Of a DNA stretch of 64,000 bases, positions 11,310 through 21,020 are shown piece by piece; position 1 is the stretch's first letter; each line of letters begins with the position of its first letter. Position numbers and translations under genes: made by a program. The notes under the pieces are model-generated. The model worked only from the letters and a program-made list of their open reading frames with translations, ran no database searches and was not told the origin of the DNA. The DNA is from Simmondsia chinensis (Eukaryota > Streptophyta > Magnoliopsida > Caryophyllales > Simmondsiaceae), in assembly GCA_018398585.1 (NCBI GenBank), contig JAGTTD010000003.1, positions 7,138,637 to 7,202,636 on the forward strand, read 5' to 3'.

Positions 11310-11452
11310 TGAAAGAATAATGAGGAACCCACTGAAGGATGAGAGCCCTCTTATATATTTATAGGAGAGAAGTACAATGAAAGTTTATATAAGCCTTAGG
11401 CCTAGATGGCCTAATATACAAATATTAACAACATATATATTATATTCTAACA
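11310..11452 (-). repeat. 5-prime LTR of the 7321-11452 copia element
   Basis: 143 bp, with TG and CA ends on the minus strand, paired with 7321-7463. The flanking CAAAT duplication at 11453-11457 fixes the outer end. Confidence 0.9.
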
Positions 11453-11549
11453 CAAATTACAACAAAATAATTGCTTAATTTGGTGAAAGGTAATTATATG
11501 TAAAATACAACATTTCCAGTGCCCCAAGGGCTCCCACCTAAGCAGGGTC

Positions 11550-11577
11550 GGGGGGGGGGGGGGGGGGGGGGGGGGGG
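11550..11577. repeat. Poly-G tract, 28 bases
   Basis: Uninterrupted G run within the Au-type body of the chimeric insertion, where other copies have a short CCCCAGACC-type block on the opposite strand. Confidence 0.9.
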
Positions 11578-11614
11578 TGGGATAGGTGTATGCAGCCTCC
11601 CCCTTCAACCTGAT

Positions 11615-11697
11615 GGGTGTAATACGAGGACTTCATAGGAGGTCACCCCATCTTGGTACTACTCTCGCCCAAGTACGCTTATTTTCAGAGTTCTAAT
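11615..11697 (-). pseudogene. 5S rRNA-derived segment, about nucleotides 38-118
   Basis: Blocks match plant 5S rRNA: TACTACTCTCGCCCAAG, GACTTC, GGAGGTCACCC and GAGTTCT, all as the complement. By eye, roughly 70 of 82 positions agree, and many differences are C to T type. The internal promoter region (A box, intermediate element, C box) is within the retained part, with one inserted base next to the C box. The first about 37 nucleotides of 5S are absent. It is not a functional 5S gene. Cassandra-type TRIM elements also carry 5S sequence, but no Cassandra LTR surrounds this piece. Confidence 0.85.
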
Positions 11698-11715
11698 GAA
11701 AGATAGTTATATATA

Positions 11716-12480
11716 TTTTCCCCAAATTAATATGTTACTTTAACGTTTTATCATAAAGTTGATGGAGTGTACATTTATATTATCGGAAACATGTTTCACG
11801 TCAGCATTTTCCATTAAGAACTCAGCAGATTTTGACGTAGGATATCTAAGTATTTAAGCTTCTAAAAGTCAAGATACCTTTACTGTATATAGTGAAAAAT
11901 CAAAATATTTGAATGATAAAATACCAGACATTGAAATATAATAACTTTGCTTTGATACTTCAGGAATATAATCTCACAATTTTAAGAGCTCAAAATTGAA
12001 CAAGGGTTGATTGATAGACCCTTTTCTAAGAACAAAGTATGCAGACATCTCGTATAATCAACTTCACATTATAATATCAGCAAATATACATGGCTTTTTT
12101 TTTTGGTATATGTGTACATTAATTTTGATAATATATTATATATATCATTATATCTCCAATTATAAATGATGATATGTGATCGAAATAAATTACTTACAAG
12201 ATAATTACAATTTCAAGAACTATGCTTGAAGATATCTAGAAGATACTTTAGAGTTTCCAAATGTCTTTTGTCTCTCATATACTTCGAGAAGGTAATTCGA
12301 CAAGTAATTTGGTGGCATCAACCAGTTTGAAGGAGGAGAGATCAAAGCATGAGTCGATGCCCTTCACAAGATTATCTATCATGATGCAATAGATCGAAGT
12401 AGCTTTTCTTAAAATTTTTGAAAAAAATATAATTGATATTTAACTAAGAATCTTACCGAATTAAAGGTCCCAAGTGGCAT
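11716..12480. other. AT-rich spacer, nothing recognised
   Basis: No gene, RNA or repeat boundary could be supported here on either strand. Confidence 0.5.
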
Positions 12481-12509
12481 GTTTAGAGTGTTGTTAACTT
12501 TCATCAATC

Positions 12510-14025
12510 CCTAAGGCTGGATGCACGATGTTGACATACTAAGATCTACTTATAAGCCAAAATGAGGTTTCATCCTAAAATCAATTGACATTAAGTTGAG
12601 AACTCTACTAGTCTTATATAGCGATCATGTGGAGTCCTTAACACTCTCTCATATGTGAATTTCCTTCAATCACACCACTTGCCTTCTTCAATCACAACAT
12701 TTAATTAGAGGCCCTTGGTGCATCAATTCAAATGCATCCCTCTTCTCGAGAACACGGTGTGTCAATTAGGAGCATGAGATCATCAACTCATTCTGATATC
12801 ATGTGAAATTTAATCTAGCCTTTAGGCCCCACGCACGAAATTTGAATAGATGAGTTACATATAAGCCAAAAAGAGGGCCCCATCAGAAAATCAATTGTGT
12901 TAGGTGGAGTAACCCACTATATTTATATATTAATCTCTTATCTCTCACAACTTTTATTAGAAAATTACATTACAGAATAGCGTTTCCAGCAGCTTAATTC
13001 TTGTTTTCGTTGAGCCAAGAAAGGGCCACAAAAATGAAATAAACGCAAGCAAAAACCCTAAATCAATCCTTAGAACTTCACAGGATAAAAGTGTTAGAAA
13101 ATTGGCATATATTCCAACACAGACATGAAAGGGAGAGTAATTAGAAAGATCTTACAAGATGATAATATCGTGCTGTGGTAAAGCCACCGTCCTAAAAGAC
13201 AATTTTGCTGCTGCTTTGATGCACGCAGTATATCCGACGGCCGTCCTCCAGAATTAACACGATTCGACTCTTAACGTGCACTCGTTAATCACTAGGTTGG
13301 AGTGCCTAAGAACTTTGCTCAAAATTTAAGAGGAAAGAGATAGAGAACGAGAAGAGAAGGATACGGGAATTAGTATATTGTTCTTTCTGATCGATTTTGA
13401 GGGGGGTAGAGCATGGTATTTATACCATTGCAAGGGGTTGGAAAACGGTACATTAACGAACGTAATGAATTACAACAGTCAAATAACGGACGTAATAAAT
13501 TGCAACAGTAAAATAATGGACGTAACAAATCCCCAACAACCATATTATTAATTAATTCCAACGGTCACAATTTTAATGACTCCAAACGGTTAATAACGGG
13601 TCTTGAAAAATTATTTTCCTATTATACTTAAAATTAGCTTGTATCATTTTTTCAACAACTTTAATATGGAATCCAACTGGACACTCATATGTGGAGTTCT
13701 TAACATTCTCTTTTATATGTGAATCTTCTTCAAACACAACCCTCACCTTCTTTGGTCCAATCGAATCCGACAATAGAGACACATGGCACAACAAATTCAA
13801 ATACACCCCTCATTTGAAGACACCGTGTGTCAAACAAGTGCTTGGGCTCATCCACCCTATCTGATACCATGTTAAATTACACCGGACCTTTAGGCCGGAC
13901 ACACAAGATTTACATACATGAGATCCACATATAAATCTAAGAGACTTTCATCCAAAAACTAATTGGCATTAGGTGGAGTAGTCTATTAGACTTATATATA
14001 GATATCTTCTCTCTCACAACTCCAA
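12510..14025. repeat. Repeated modules of an old LTR-like family, split by an LTR
   Basis: Two modules alternate. Module U (about 12510-12610, 12810-12955 and 13880-14015) contains ACATATAAGCC, CATCC/CAG AAAATCAATTG and TTAGGTGGAGTA blocks. Module V (about 12620-12805 and 13680-13875) contains GTGGAGTCCTTAACA, ATGTGAATCTTC and TTCAAATACACCCCTC blocks, and ends with CTGATACCATGTTAAATTAC. The order is U-V-U, an unrelated LTR at 13092-13657, then V-U. This fits tandem or LTR-like copies of one element. No protein domain is associated and the family is not identified. Confidence 0.55.
13092..13657 (-). repeat. Solo LTR or LTR remnant of the 16862/39211 copia family
   Basis: On the minus strand it starts TGTTGAAAAAATGATACAAG and ends TTCTAACA, like the LTR at 39211-40302. 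It also shares the conserved inner block ATTAACGAGTGCACGTTAAG followed by GGAGGACGGCCG. At 566 bp it is shorter than its relatives (947 and 1092 bp). No internal element sequence adjoins it. The 5-bp flanks (AAAAG and ACTTT) do not match, so it may be the leftover of a deletion and not a clean LTR-LTR recombination. Confidence 0.75.
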
Positions 14026-14416
14026 TGCATGATTTAATAACTAGACACTCATATATAAAGTCCTTAACAAGTCATAACCAATAACGATATTGCCATGTGA
14101 CCTTGCCTGATATAGATATATATATATATATTGTCTAAAAGAAGGAGGGGGTGCAAAGAAACATGACCTAAATTTTGGCATTCACAATATTTTGTCGTAT
14201 GAGAGCATGTTGTGTCTCAGTTTTTAAGTATCTCTTTTAAATTTATGATGACTCTTTGGCAGTAAACAGCAAAAATACTACAGAATGACGGTGCAGAGAG
14301 TTCTTTTCGTTCTTTTATTTCCTTTTTCTAAATCTGAGGCATAAAGGTTATACAGAAAGTTTGTGAACTCAAAACATACATCTTAGTTGAAAATTTTGAA
14401 GAATTTTTGAGGTAAT

Positions 14417-15030
14417 TTGGGCAAAACAACTTCTTGCATTATTCTGGATGATGAGGAAAAGTTAATAATCGGATTAAAGAGGAATGACATAGGTGAAAGA
14501 TTGCTTCAGCGATACTATGCAATTAAAAAGTTTCCTCTAAGGTTGAAGGAAAAATATGATTACATGGTAGTTAGATTGGCTATGTTATATGGAGTTGAAT
14601 GTTGGTAAACTAAAAAGCACCACACTCAAAAATTGAAGATGGCGGAGATGAGGATGTTGAGGCGGATGTGTGGACACACTAGGATGAACATGATCAGATA
14701 TGACATTACATGAAACAAAGTGGGCGTGACTTCCATTAAAGATGGGTTGTAGCAACGATGTCTATAATTGTTTGGACATGTTAAAAGGGGACCAACTACT
14801 GAACCTGTAAAAAAATATGAACAACTGCATAATATGCACTAGAAAAGAGGTAGAGGAAGGCTAAAAAAAGCAGGGTGCAAATAATTAGTTATGCATAAAC
14901 ATTATTGAAATGATGACCTTAGATATATGTAAGTGGCGGTTAAAAATATACGTAGTCGAGCCAGCTGTTAAGAGAGGGGAGCACACCCATGCTAGCTCAA
15001 AGTTCCCCTAGGCTTGTATATTTGTTATTA
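14417..15030 (+). pseudogene. LINE ORF2 C-terminal relic, RTE-type
   Basis: A decayed frame has the order seen in the C-terminal part of plant RTE-type LINE reverse transcriptases: LAMLYGVECW, then KMAEMRMLRRMCGHTR, then KVGVTSIKD, then LFGHVKRG and a KRGRGRLKK-like segment. Stops interrupt it after ECW and at several later points. The endonuclease and catalytic RT domains are absent, so this is a 5-prime truncated copy, the usual fate of LINE insertions. Only the first 63 codons are open. It is followed by an Au-like 3-prime domain at 15110-15246. Confidence 0.75.
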
Positions 15031-15109
15031 TTGCCAATTCATTTGAATTGAGTAGGGCATATTTGCATTAGAGATTATTGTTTTTATTTGACTTGAGTAG
15101 AGTTCTTTT

Positions 15110-15246
15110 GGGGGTGAGAGTCTTTCGGAAACAGCGCCTTTGTACAGGGTATCGCTTTGTAGGTGTAAGGCGTACATCTTACCTTCCTCTGACTCAGCTC
15201 TAGAGGGAGCCTCTTTGAGGCGGTGGGCTTTTGTTGTTGTTGTTGA
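15110..15246 (+). mobile_element. Au-SINE-like 3-prime domain with (TTG)n tail at the end of the LINE relic
   Basis: Contains CGGAAACAG, GGTGTAAGGCGTACATCTTA, CTCTGACTC and a terminal TTGTTGTTGTTGTTG. The order is the same as in the reverse complements of the SINEs at 5345 and 48649. It follows the LINE coding relic in the same orientation with no other LINE tail between. It may be the shared LINE/SINE 3-prime end, or a SINE that landed in the LINE 3-prime region. No target duplication was found for it alone. Confidence 0.65.
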
Positions 15247-16304
15247 AAGCTTCTCGCATGATTGTAAGCAAGATTTGCATTTTTATTGAGGTGTATGCGC
15301 TTTATCCCAAGATCATTTTCTGTTGGGGATTCGGCATGCGAATTTAATGAAAGTTCCTACGTTGAAGCTTTAAGAGAAAAGAGATCGATATATTGTGGGC
15401 TACTTCAGCTTAGACTTGAAAAAAATCTATTACGATATAAACACAACACAATGAGAGAGGTTTTGGGTTATAGTTTTGGGATATAGGGTGAATTTGAGTT
15501 GACAAGTTTACCATGTTTAGATAATTTGGTTTGGTTGAATTTGGGCTTGAGTGTGGTTCGCGACATGTTTAACCCATTTATATAGTTATATTGATCCATC
15601 TTCCCTGAGTCCCATGCTTCATTAGTTTTAGCGCGTCGTTGCTCGAGTTTCCTGCAGTTTGGTTGATCATGTCGGTCGATGTCTTGAGTAGTCGTGTTTG
15701 AAGCTTGTGTTTTGCCTGTTTTTGTTTGTCTCCCTGTGTTTTGTTTTGTTGTCTCTTGTGGCCCCCGTTCTTCTACAAGTAGACTTAGGTCTCACTTAGT
15801 CGAGTAGCCTGCTATATATCGTGACCTTGTCGCTAATTACTGAAAAAAATATAGTTATTTGAGAAATATACCACTGTCTTTTTTATGTATTTTTTATAAC
15901 CAATATAGATATAAGATAAATTGAAATATATTTGATTATGTTAATTTAATAATTGGTTTTGATAAGTATAGAATATGATGTATTTATTTTTTGTATCAAC
16001 AGTAAGATGTATTATTGATATGTTTGTAAGTTAAAAAATTAGCATATAAAAAAGGAAATTTTAGCACTTATGTATCATAAGGTTTGAACATCTATCATAT
16101 AATTAGTATCTTGATATTTCAGTATATACAATGAATACCTTGAAATTGAAAATTTTATCACCTTAATACCCTTTATCAGAACCAATAAAAATTTTTCTCA
16201 AAATTTGGAACAATTTTCTTAAAACAAAATAATGATATGAACATGATCTTAGCAATATGTTTGATTCATGTAAATTGTTTTAGTGAAATTTTAGCATAGT
16301 ATGA
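15247..16304. other. Spacer, no gene recognised
   Basis: Mixed AT-rich sequence. A short frame at 15286-15486 has no recognisable domain, and a T/G-rich stretch lies at 15590-15830. I could assign neither. Confidence 0.5.
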
Positions 16305-16313
16305 TTTAAAAAA

Positions 16314-16699
16314 GAGTTATTTATGCTAAAAATCCCTAAAGTTTGTGCATTGTGTCAATTTAGTCAAGATATTTTTAATTGTGTTAATTTAGTCCATGCA
16401 CAATTCAAAATGTGTCAATTTGATCTTTAAAAAAAATTTATGTTAAGTTTTTAATGAAAATTTTAATGGTTTGGCCACGAGTTGGGTTAAATTAAGCAAA
16501 TGGATGAATTTATAGTAAGTTACTTGTATCGAACATAATTCTTCCGTTAAAAATTACGCTATTAACTTAACTTAAATTTAACCAATGGACTAAATTGACA
16601 CGTTTTGAATGATTTAGGGACTAAATCGACACAATTAATTGTATAAGGACTAAATTGACATAATGAGCAAAATACATGTATCTTTGGCATAAATAATCC
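16314..16699. mobile_element. Mutator-like MITE, 386 bp, second copy of the 6023 family
   Basis: The inverted arms begin GAGTTATTTATGC and GGATTATTTATGCC (reverse complemented). They continue through TGTGTCAATTTAGTC repeats, which read as GACTAAATTGACA on the other side. The 9-bp flanks TTTAAAAAA (16305-16313) and TAAAAAAAA (16700-16708) agree at 7 of 9 positions. Length and arms match 6023-6419. No coding capacity. Confidence 0.7.
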
Positions 16700-16861
16700 T
16701 AAAAAAAATTATTGCATTCCGTTGCATATATATTACCCAAATCCTATTTCATATTAGCACAATTTTCGTCAAAAATATCTATCCTTTGGTTGTCAACGGG
16801 AAAGATTGGCCGAATTCTCCTTCTCAAATGAGGAAACCGATATATTATCATAATCATGTTT

Positions 16862-17808
16862 TGTTAGAAAAATGATACAAGTTGAATTTAAAGTGTTATG
16901 AAAAAATAAATAAAGTTGTTTTTTTTGTTAACGGGTACATTTATTTTACGGCAAAAAGTTCTTATCTTACCGTTAATAGTGTTTATTACTGTTGGGGGTT
17001 ACAAAACTTAAATAAAATAGCTGTTGATGATAATATGACTAATTAAAAATTAAGTAATTAATTACTGCAGTCCGTTTCTGAACGTTGAAATCATTGCTGC
17101 GTGTAACTCTCACCTTCAATGTTTAGTATAAATTAAAAGCCCGTGTAGTCAAAAATTACAAGGGAAAACCAAAAGAAACCCTCTCATCTTCTTTCCATTT
17201 TAAGAGTTTTACAGTTCATGCTTCCTCTTCTTCCTCTCCTCATAATTTTGGGCAAAGTTTTGGGGCTCTCCTACCTGGCGATTAACGAGTACACGCTAAG
17301 AGTTGGACCGTGTTAATCCCGGAGGACGGCCACCGATACTACTGCTTGCATCGGAGCAGCGATGAAATTGTTTTTTTGGATAGTGGTATTCCCATAGCAA
17401 GGTATCTTCAGTATTCTAATCAACAATCTCTCTTTTCGGTATTATTTGATTGCGGTGTTTAAGTATCTTGGCTGAATTATACTGCTGCGTCTTTCGCTGT
17501 TTCTCCATTGCACAATTTTTCGGTATACAACAAGTTTTTAAAAAATATTTGCTGCAATTTACGTATACAAATATTGAAATAACGGCAGCAGTTTACTGCT
17601 AATTTTTCTGTAATTTTTACAGTTTTTTCTGCAGTTTTCACTAGTATTTTTCAGCATTATTTTTCTGCATTTTTACAGTATTTTCCTGCTATTTATCTGC
17701 TGTATTTTTTCAGTATTTGCAGTATTTTTCAGCAGTATTTTCCAGTATTTTACTGTATTTTTGTTGGGTTTTTAGGTGCGGTTGTACTAGCTTACTATTT
17801 TTATAACA
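16862..17808 (+). repeat. 5-prime LTR, 947 bp
   Basis: Starts TGTTAGAAAAATGATACAA and ends TTATAACA. It shares with 39211-40302 and 13092-13657 a conserved block around 17280-17345 (ATTAACGAGTACACGCTAAG, then GGAGGACGGCC). Its last 200 bases (17590-17765) are a run of CAGTATTTTT-like degenerate repeats not seen to this extent in the relatives. Its end is fixed by alignment to the LTR end of the 39211 element. Confidence 0.8.
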
Positions 17809-17849
17809 TTCTAAAAGACGATTTAGGTTGTACTTGTCTATACTTAAAC

Positions 17850-18736
17850 ATGGCAACCAAATTATCTCTTCCCGATATGTCTAAGGTTGAGCCCCTTGAC
17901 GGGAAGAATTATAAGAGATGATCCCAAAAAATTTTATTTTTTCTACAACAGTGCATAGATTATGTACTATATGGGAAAAAAGAAACCCGAGGGTGGAAAC
18001 GAGAAAAAGGCCTATGAAGAAAAATTCACCTCAGACGACCGAAACTGTAGAGGAAATTTGTTGCATTATATGGGTGATGGGCACTTTGACATTTATGTAA
18101 AATTAGATTCATCAAAAGAGGTTTGAGATTCCCTACAGAAAAAATATGGGGGTGACGATGCAATGACTAGAAAATATGCGGTTAGTAAGTACCTAGATTT
18201 CAAATTTGTGGACAATAAAACAATAATTGATCAAGTCCATGAATATAAAAACATAGTAACTACTTTTTTGTCAGAAGGCCATAAAATTTGCGATATAACT
18301 CAAGCCTATGTTTTAATCGAAAAACTTCCACCTTCTTGGAAGGACTATAGAAATTTGCTTATGCATAAAAAGAAAGACCTGACATTAGAGAAGTTAGTTA
18401 ACCACTTAAAAATTGAGGAAGAAAATAGGCTTAAGGACAGGGGGCACTCATATTCAGATCTTTCTAAAGCTAATATTGTAGAGGCAAGGTTGAGTGCATA
18501 TGACAGTTTAAGAACAAAAGAAAAATGCATCATTCAAACTTAAAACCTGGTGGAAAAATTCAAAAGTCAAACAGCAGGTTTCTCGGAGATTGCTTTCACT
18601 GCGGAAAACGTGGACATATGGCCAAAGATTGCAAGAGTAAAAAGAACCAGCCTAAGGATCCGAAGACAAAGCCCACCTTGTAGAGAAGGAGAACATCGCA
18701 GCTGTTGTTTCAAAGGTAAACTTGGTGAACAACACG
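17850..18736 (+). pseudogene. Copia gag with CCHC zinc knuckle, frameshifted
   Basis: It starts at the ATG at 17850 (MATKLSLPDMSKVEPLDGKN). A stop follows soon after and the frame shifts several times. 18163-18543 is open and reads as the UBN2/gag central region (IEKLPPSWKDYRN, EKLVNHLKIEEENR). A complete CX2CX4HX4C knuckle (CFHCGKRGHMAKDC) lies at 18591-18632 in another frame. Gag forms the particle and binds element RNA. The segment after the knuckle runs into the hAT insertion at 18745. Confidence 0.83.
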
Positions 18737-18744
18737 ACTGAGTG

Positions 18745-19440
18745 TAGAGGTGACAAATTCAACCCGACCCGAAAAACTGACATGAAAAACAGGCAAATAG
18801 ACCTGACTCGAGCCAAAAATATGTCGTAAATAATTGAACCCGAAACTAAAATGACCCGACATGTAACAAACCCGACCCGTTCTTTGCCTGACCTGAAAAT
18901 AACCCGATACCAATTTAACCTGATTCGACCCATCATTGACCTGAACCAAGCCGACCAAACTAACCTGAACCCGAGCCCAACCCAGCCTAAAAGCTAAATT
19001 TACCCAGGGTCTTTAAATTCAGTCAGAATTATTAATTGTCAAAAGTACAATTATATTTCATAATAAATTATTGAGCACCTACATTAATAATATAATAAAT
19101 ATATTAGTAAAAATATAAATTATTTGGTATAATTTAAACTTTTATAACTGGTTCATACTATCAAGGTACTAAATACTAGGATTATGAAGACTTGAAACAT
19201 ATACAACTTGACCCAAAATTGACCCGAACCAAAGACCACTCAAAATTAAAGTGGCCCGAACCCCGATGTAACTTGACCCTGACCCAACCTGACCCGAGTA
19301 TTGGTAAAACCCAAAAGTGATCCAAGCCTGAATGGGCCGACCCGAGCCCAACCTGACCTGAGTTTATTGTAAACCCGAAATGACCCAAACCCAAATGGGT
19401 TCGCCCGAACCCGACACAAATGACCTGATTACCACCTCTA
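18745..19440. mobile_element. Non-autonomous hAT element inside the copia gag/protease junction
   Basis: The ends TAGAGGTG and CACCTCTA are an 8-bp inverted repeat. Identical 8-bp target duplications ACTGAGTG flank it at 18737-18744 and 19441-19448. Removing the 696 bp plus one duplication would rejoin the copia reading frame across the protease start, which confirms the boundaries independently. The interior is packed with ACCCGACCCGA-like subterminal repeats in both orientations and has no transposase. Confidence 0.92.
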
Positions 19441-19448
19441 ACTGAGTG

Positions 19449-20560
19449 GGTCGTGGACACCGGGGCTACCAGCCATATTTGCACAAACGGAAACATATTC
19501 CAGGAATACCAGAAAATGATCGATGGAGAGGTGATCTACATGGGCAATTCTAAGGCAGCACCTATCCTCGGAAAAGGGAAGATTTCTTTAAAACTCATTT
19601 CTGGAAAGTTTCTTACTTTAACGAATGTGCTGCAGGTCTCTGAAATGCGTAGGAATCTGATTTCGAGTAGCGTGTTGATTAAAGCTGGTTTGAAACTATC
19701 CTTTGACTCAAAGAAACTAGTCTTAACTAGGAATGGAGATTTTGCAGGCAAGGGATTTTGTAGTGATGGCCTATTTGTTCTTGACGTTGTTTGCATGAAT
19801 AATAATGTTGGTACCTCTTTTGCTTATCTTGTTGAGTCTCTTGAATTATGGCATGCTCGTTTAGAACATATAAATGTTGAGTCAATTAAACGACTTAAGA
19901 AGATAAACATGATTTCGAACTTTAGGGACACTAACTTTAGCAAATGTGAAGTATGCGTAGAAGCTAAATATGCTAAAAAGCTCTTTAAGTCCATTAAGAG
20001 ACAATCAGCTCTTCTTGAACTAGTTCACAATGATTTATGAGACTTTAAAAGCAAAATGAGTAGAGGTAAAAAAAGATACTACATGACTTTTGTAGATGAT
20101 TATTCTAGGTACTCAATGGTATATCTCCTAAGCACTAAAGTTGAAGCAAAAGAAATGTTTTTAAAATACAAAGATGAAGTAGAAAATCAACTAGGAAGGA
20201 AAATAAAAAGAGTTAGGTCCGATAGAGGAGGAGAGTATGACCCAATTTCACTAGAATTTTTTTTGAGAAAAATGGAATAATACATGAGCGAAGCCCTCCT
20301 TACTATCTACAATCTAACGGTGTCACTGAAAAAAAAATATAACTTTAAAATGTATGATGAATGCTATGCTTATTAGTTCTGGACTACCTGACAGCCTGTG
20401 GGGGGAGGCGATATTATCTGCTTGTCATGTACTTAATAGAGTTTCCCATAAAAAACTAGATAAAACCTCATACAAAATATGGAAAGGTTATGCGGTGAAT
20501 CTAAAATACCTGAAAGTGTGGGGGTGTCTACCAAGGTTGGATTACCCGACTTGAAACGGA
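19449..20560 (+). pseudogene. Copia protease, pre-integrase and integrase, broken
   Basis: It opens with WVVDTGATSHIC (protease active site DTGA) immediately after the hAT insertion and runs open to 20040. That stretch includes VLQVSEMRRNLISSS and the LWHARLEHIN pre-integrase motif with CEVC. A stop falls right beside the first integrase aspartate (LVHNDL). 20056-20280 carries FVDDYSRYSMVY and the second catalytic aspartate (RVRSDRGGEY). The glutamate motif (NGVTEKK) follows in another frame, and 20354-20554 holds the core end (LPDSLWGEAILSACHVLNR). The catalytic residues survive but the frame does not. Confidence 0.87.
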
Positions 20561-21020
20561 GTAAAATTGGACCTAAGACTGTTGATTCTATTTTGATCGG
20601 GTATGCTTACCACAATGTTGCTTACCCTTTTTTTTATCAAAGGATCTAATGATTCATATGCATGTGGTAGCATTATAGAACCTAGAGATGCTGAATTCTT
20701 TGAACATATATTTCCTTTGAAATCTTATGATGCACAATCTACTAGTTTGCCTTCTCGTACTATAACTGTTAATCATGATAATACTAACGATATAGACACT
20801 TCTGAAATTCGAAGGAGCAAAAGAGCTAGGAAAGAAACCAACTTAGGACCAGATTTTGTTACCACTTTCCTATCAGAAGATAACTTCATAAATGAAGAAA
20901 TGGTAAGTGTCTATATGTCAGAGAACCTGTAATGAGGCTATAAGATCAGTTGGTTCTACCTTTTGGAAAGCAGTTATTAATAGCGAACTAGAATCAATTC
21001 TAAGTAATCATACATGAGAA

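Larger units (their letters stand above)
7321..11452 (-). mobile_element. Complete-ended Ty1/copia retrotransposon, Ale/Retrofit-like, 4132 bp
   Basis: Two 143-bp LTRs (7321-7463 and 11310-11452) flank the element. Identical 5-bp target duplications CAAAT lie at 7316-7320 and 11453-11457, so both insertion ends are preserved. The minus-strand order is LTR, tRNA-Met primer site, leader, gag remnant, protease, integrase, reverse transcriptase, RNase H, polypurine tract, LTR; integrase before reverse transcriptase defines copia. Most of gag is missing and pol is broken by stops and frameshifts, so the copy is non-autonomous. The short LTRs and small size suggest the Ale/Retrofit lineage, but that assignment is tentative. 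Confidence 0.9.
11503..11697 (-). mobile_element. Chimeric SINE-like insertion: 5S rRNA piece fused to Au SINE body
   Basis: Read on the minus strand, the insertion starts with a 5S rRNA-derived segment (11697 down to 11615) that runs to the mature 3-prime end of 5S. It passes without spacer into an Au-SINE body with AAGGGGGAGGCTGCATACA and CCGACCCTGCTTAGGTGGGA blocks and a short TTG-like tail. A 28-base C run (plus-strand G, 11550-11577) has expanded inside the body. Flanking direct repeats at 11485-11502 and 11698-11715 agree at 15 of 18 positions and enclose both parts. This suggests one retrotransposition event. It could be a single template-switch retrocopy or a member of a 5S-headed SINE family. 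Confidence 0.72.

Noticed and set aside
11615..11697. Functional 5S rRNA gene
   Set aside because: The first third of 5S is missing, about one position in seven differs, and it is joined to a SINE body. It is a retrocopy fragment.
13092..13657. Perfect solo LTR from simple LTR-LTR recombination
   Set aside because: The 5-bp flanks AAAAG and ACTTT do not match, so a clean recombination product is not shown, although the sequence is clearly an LTR.
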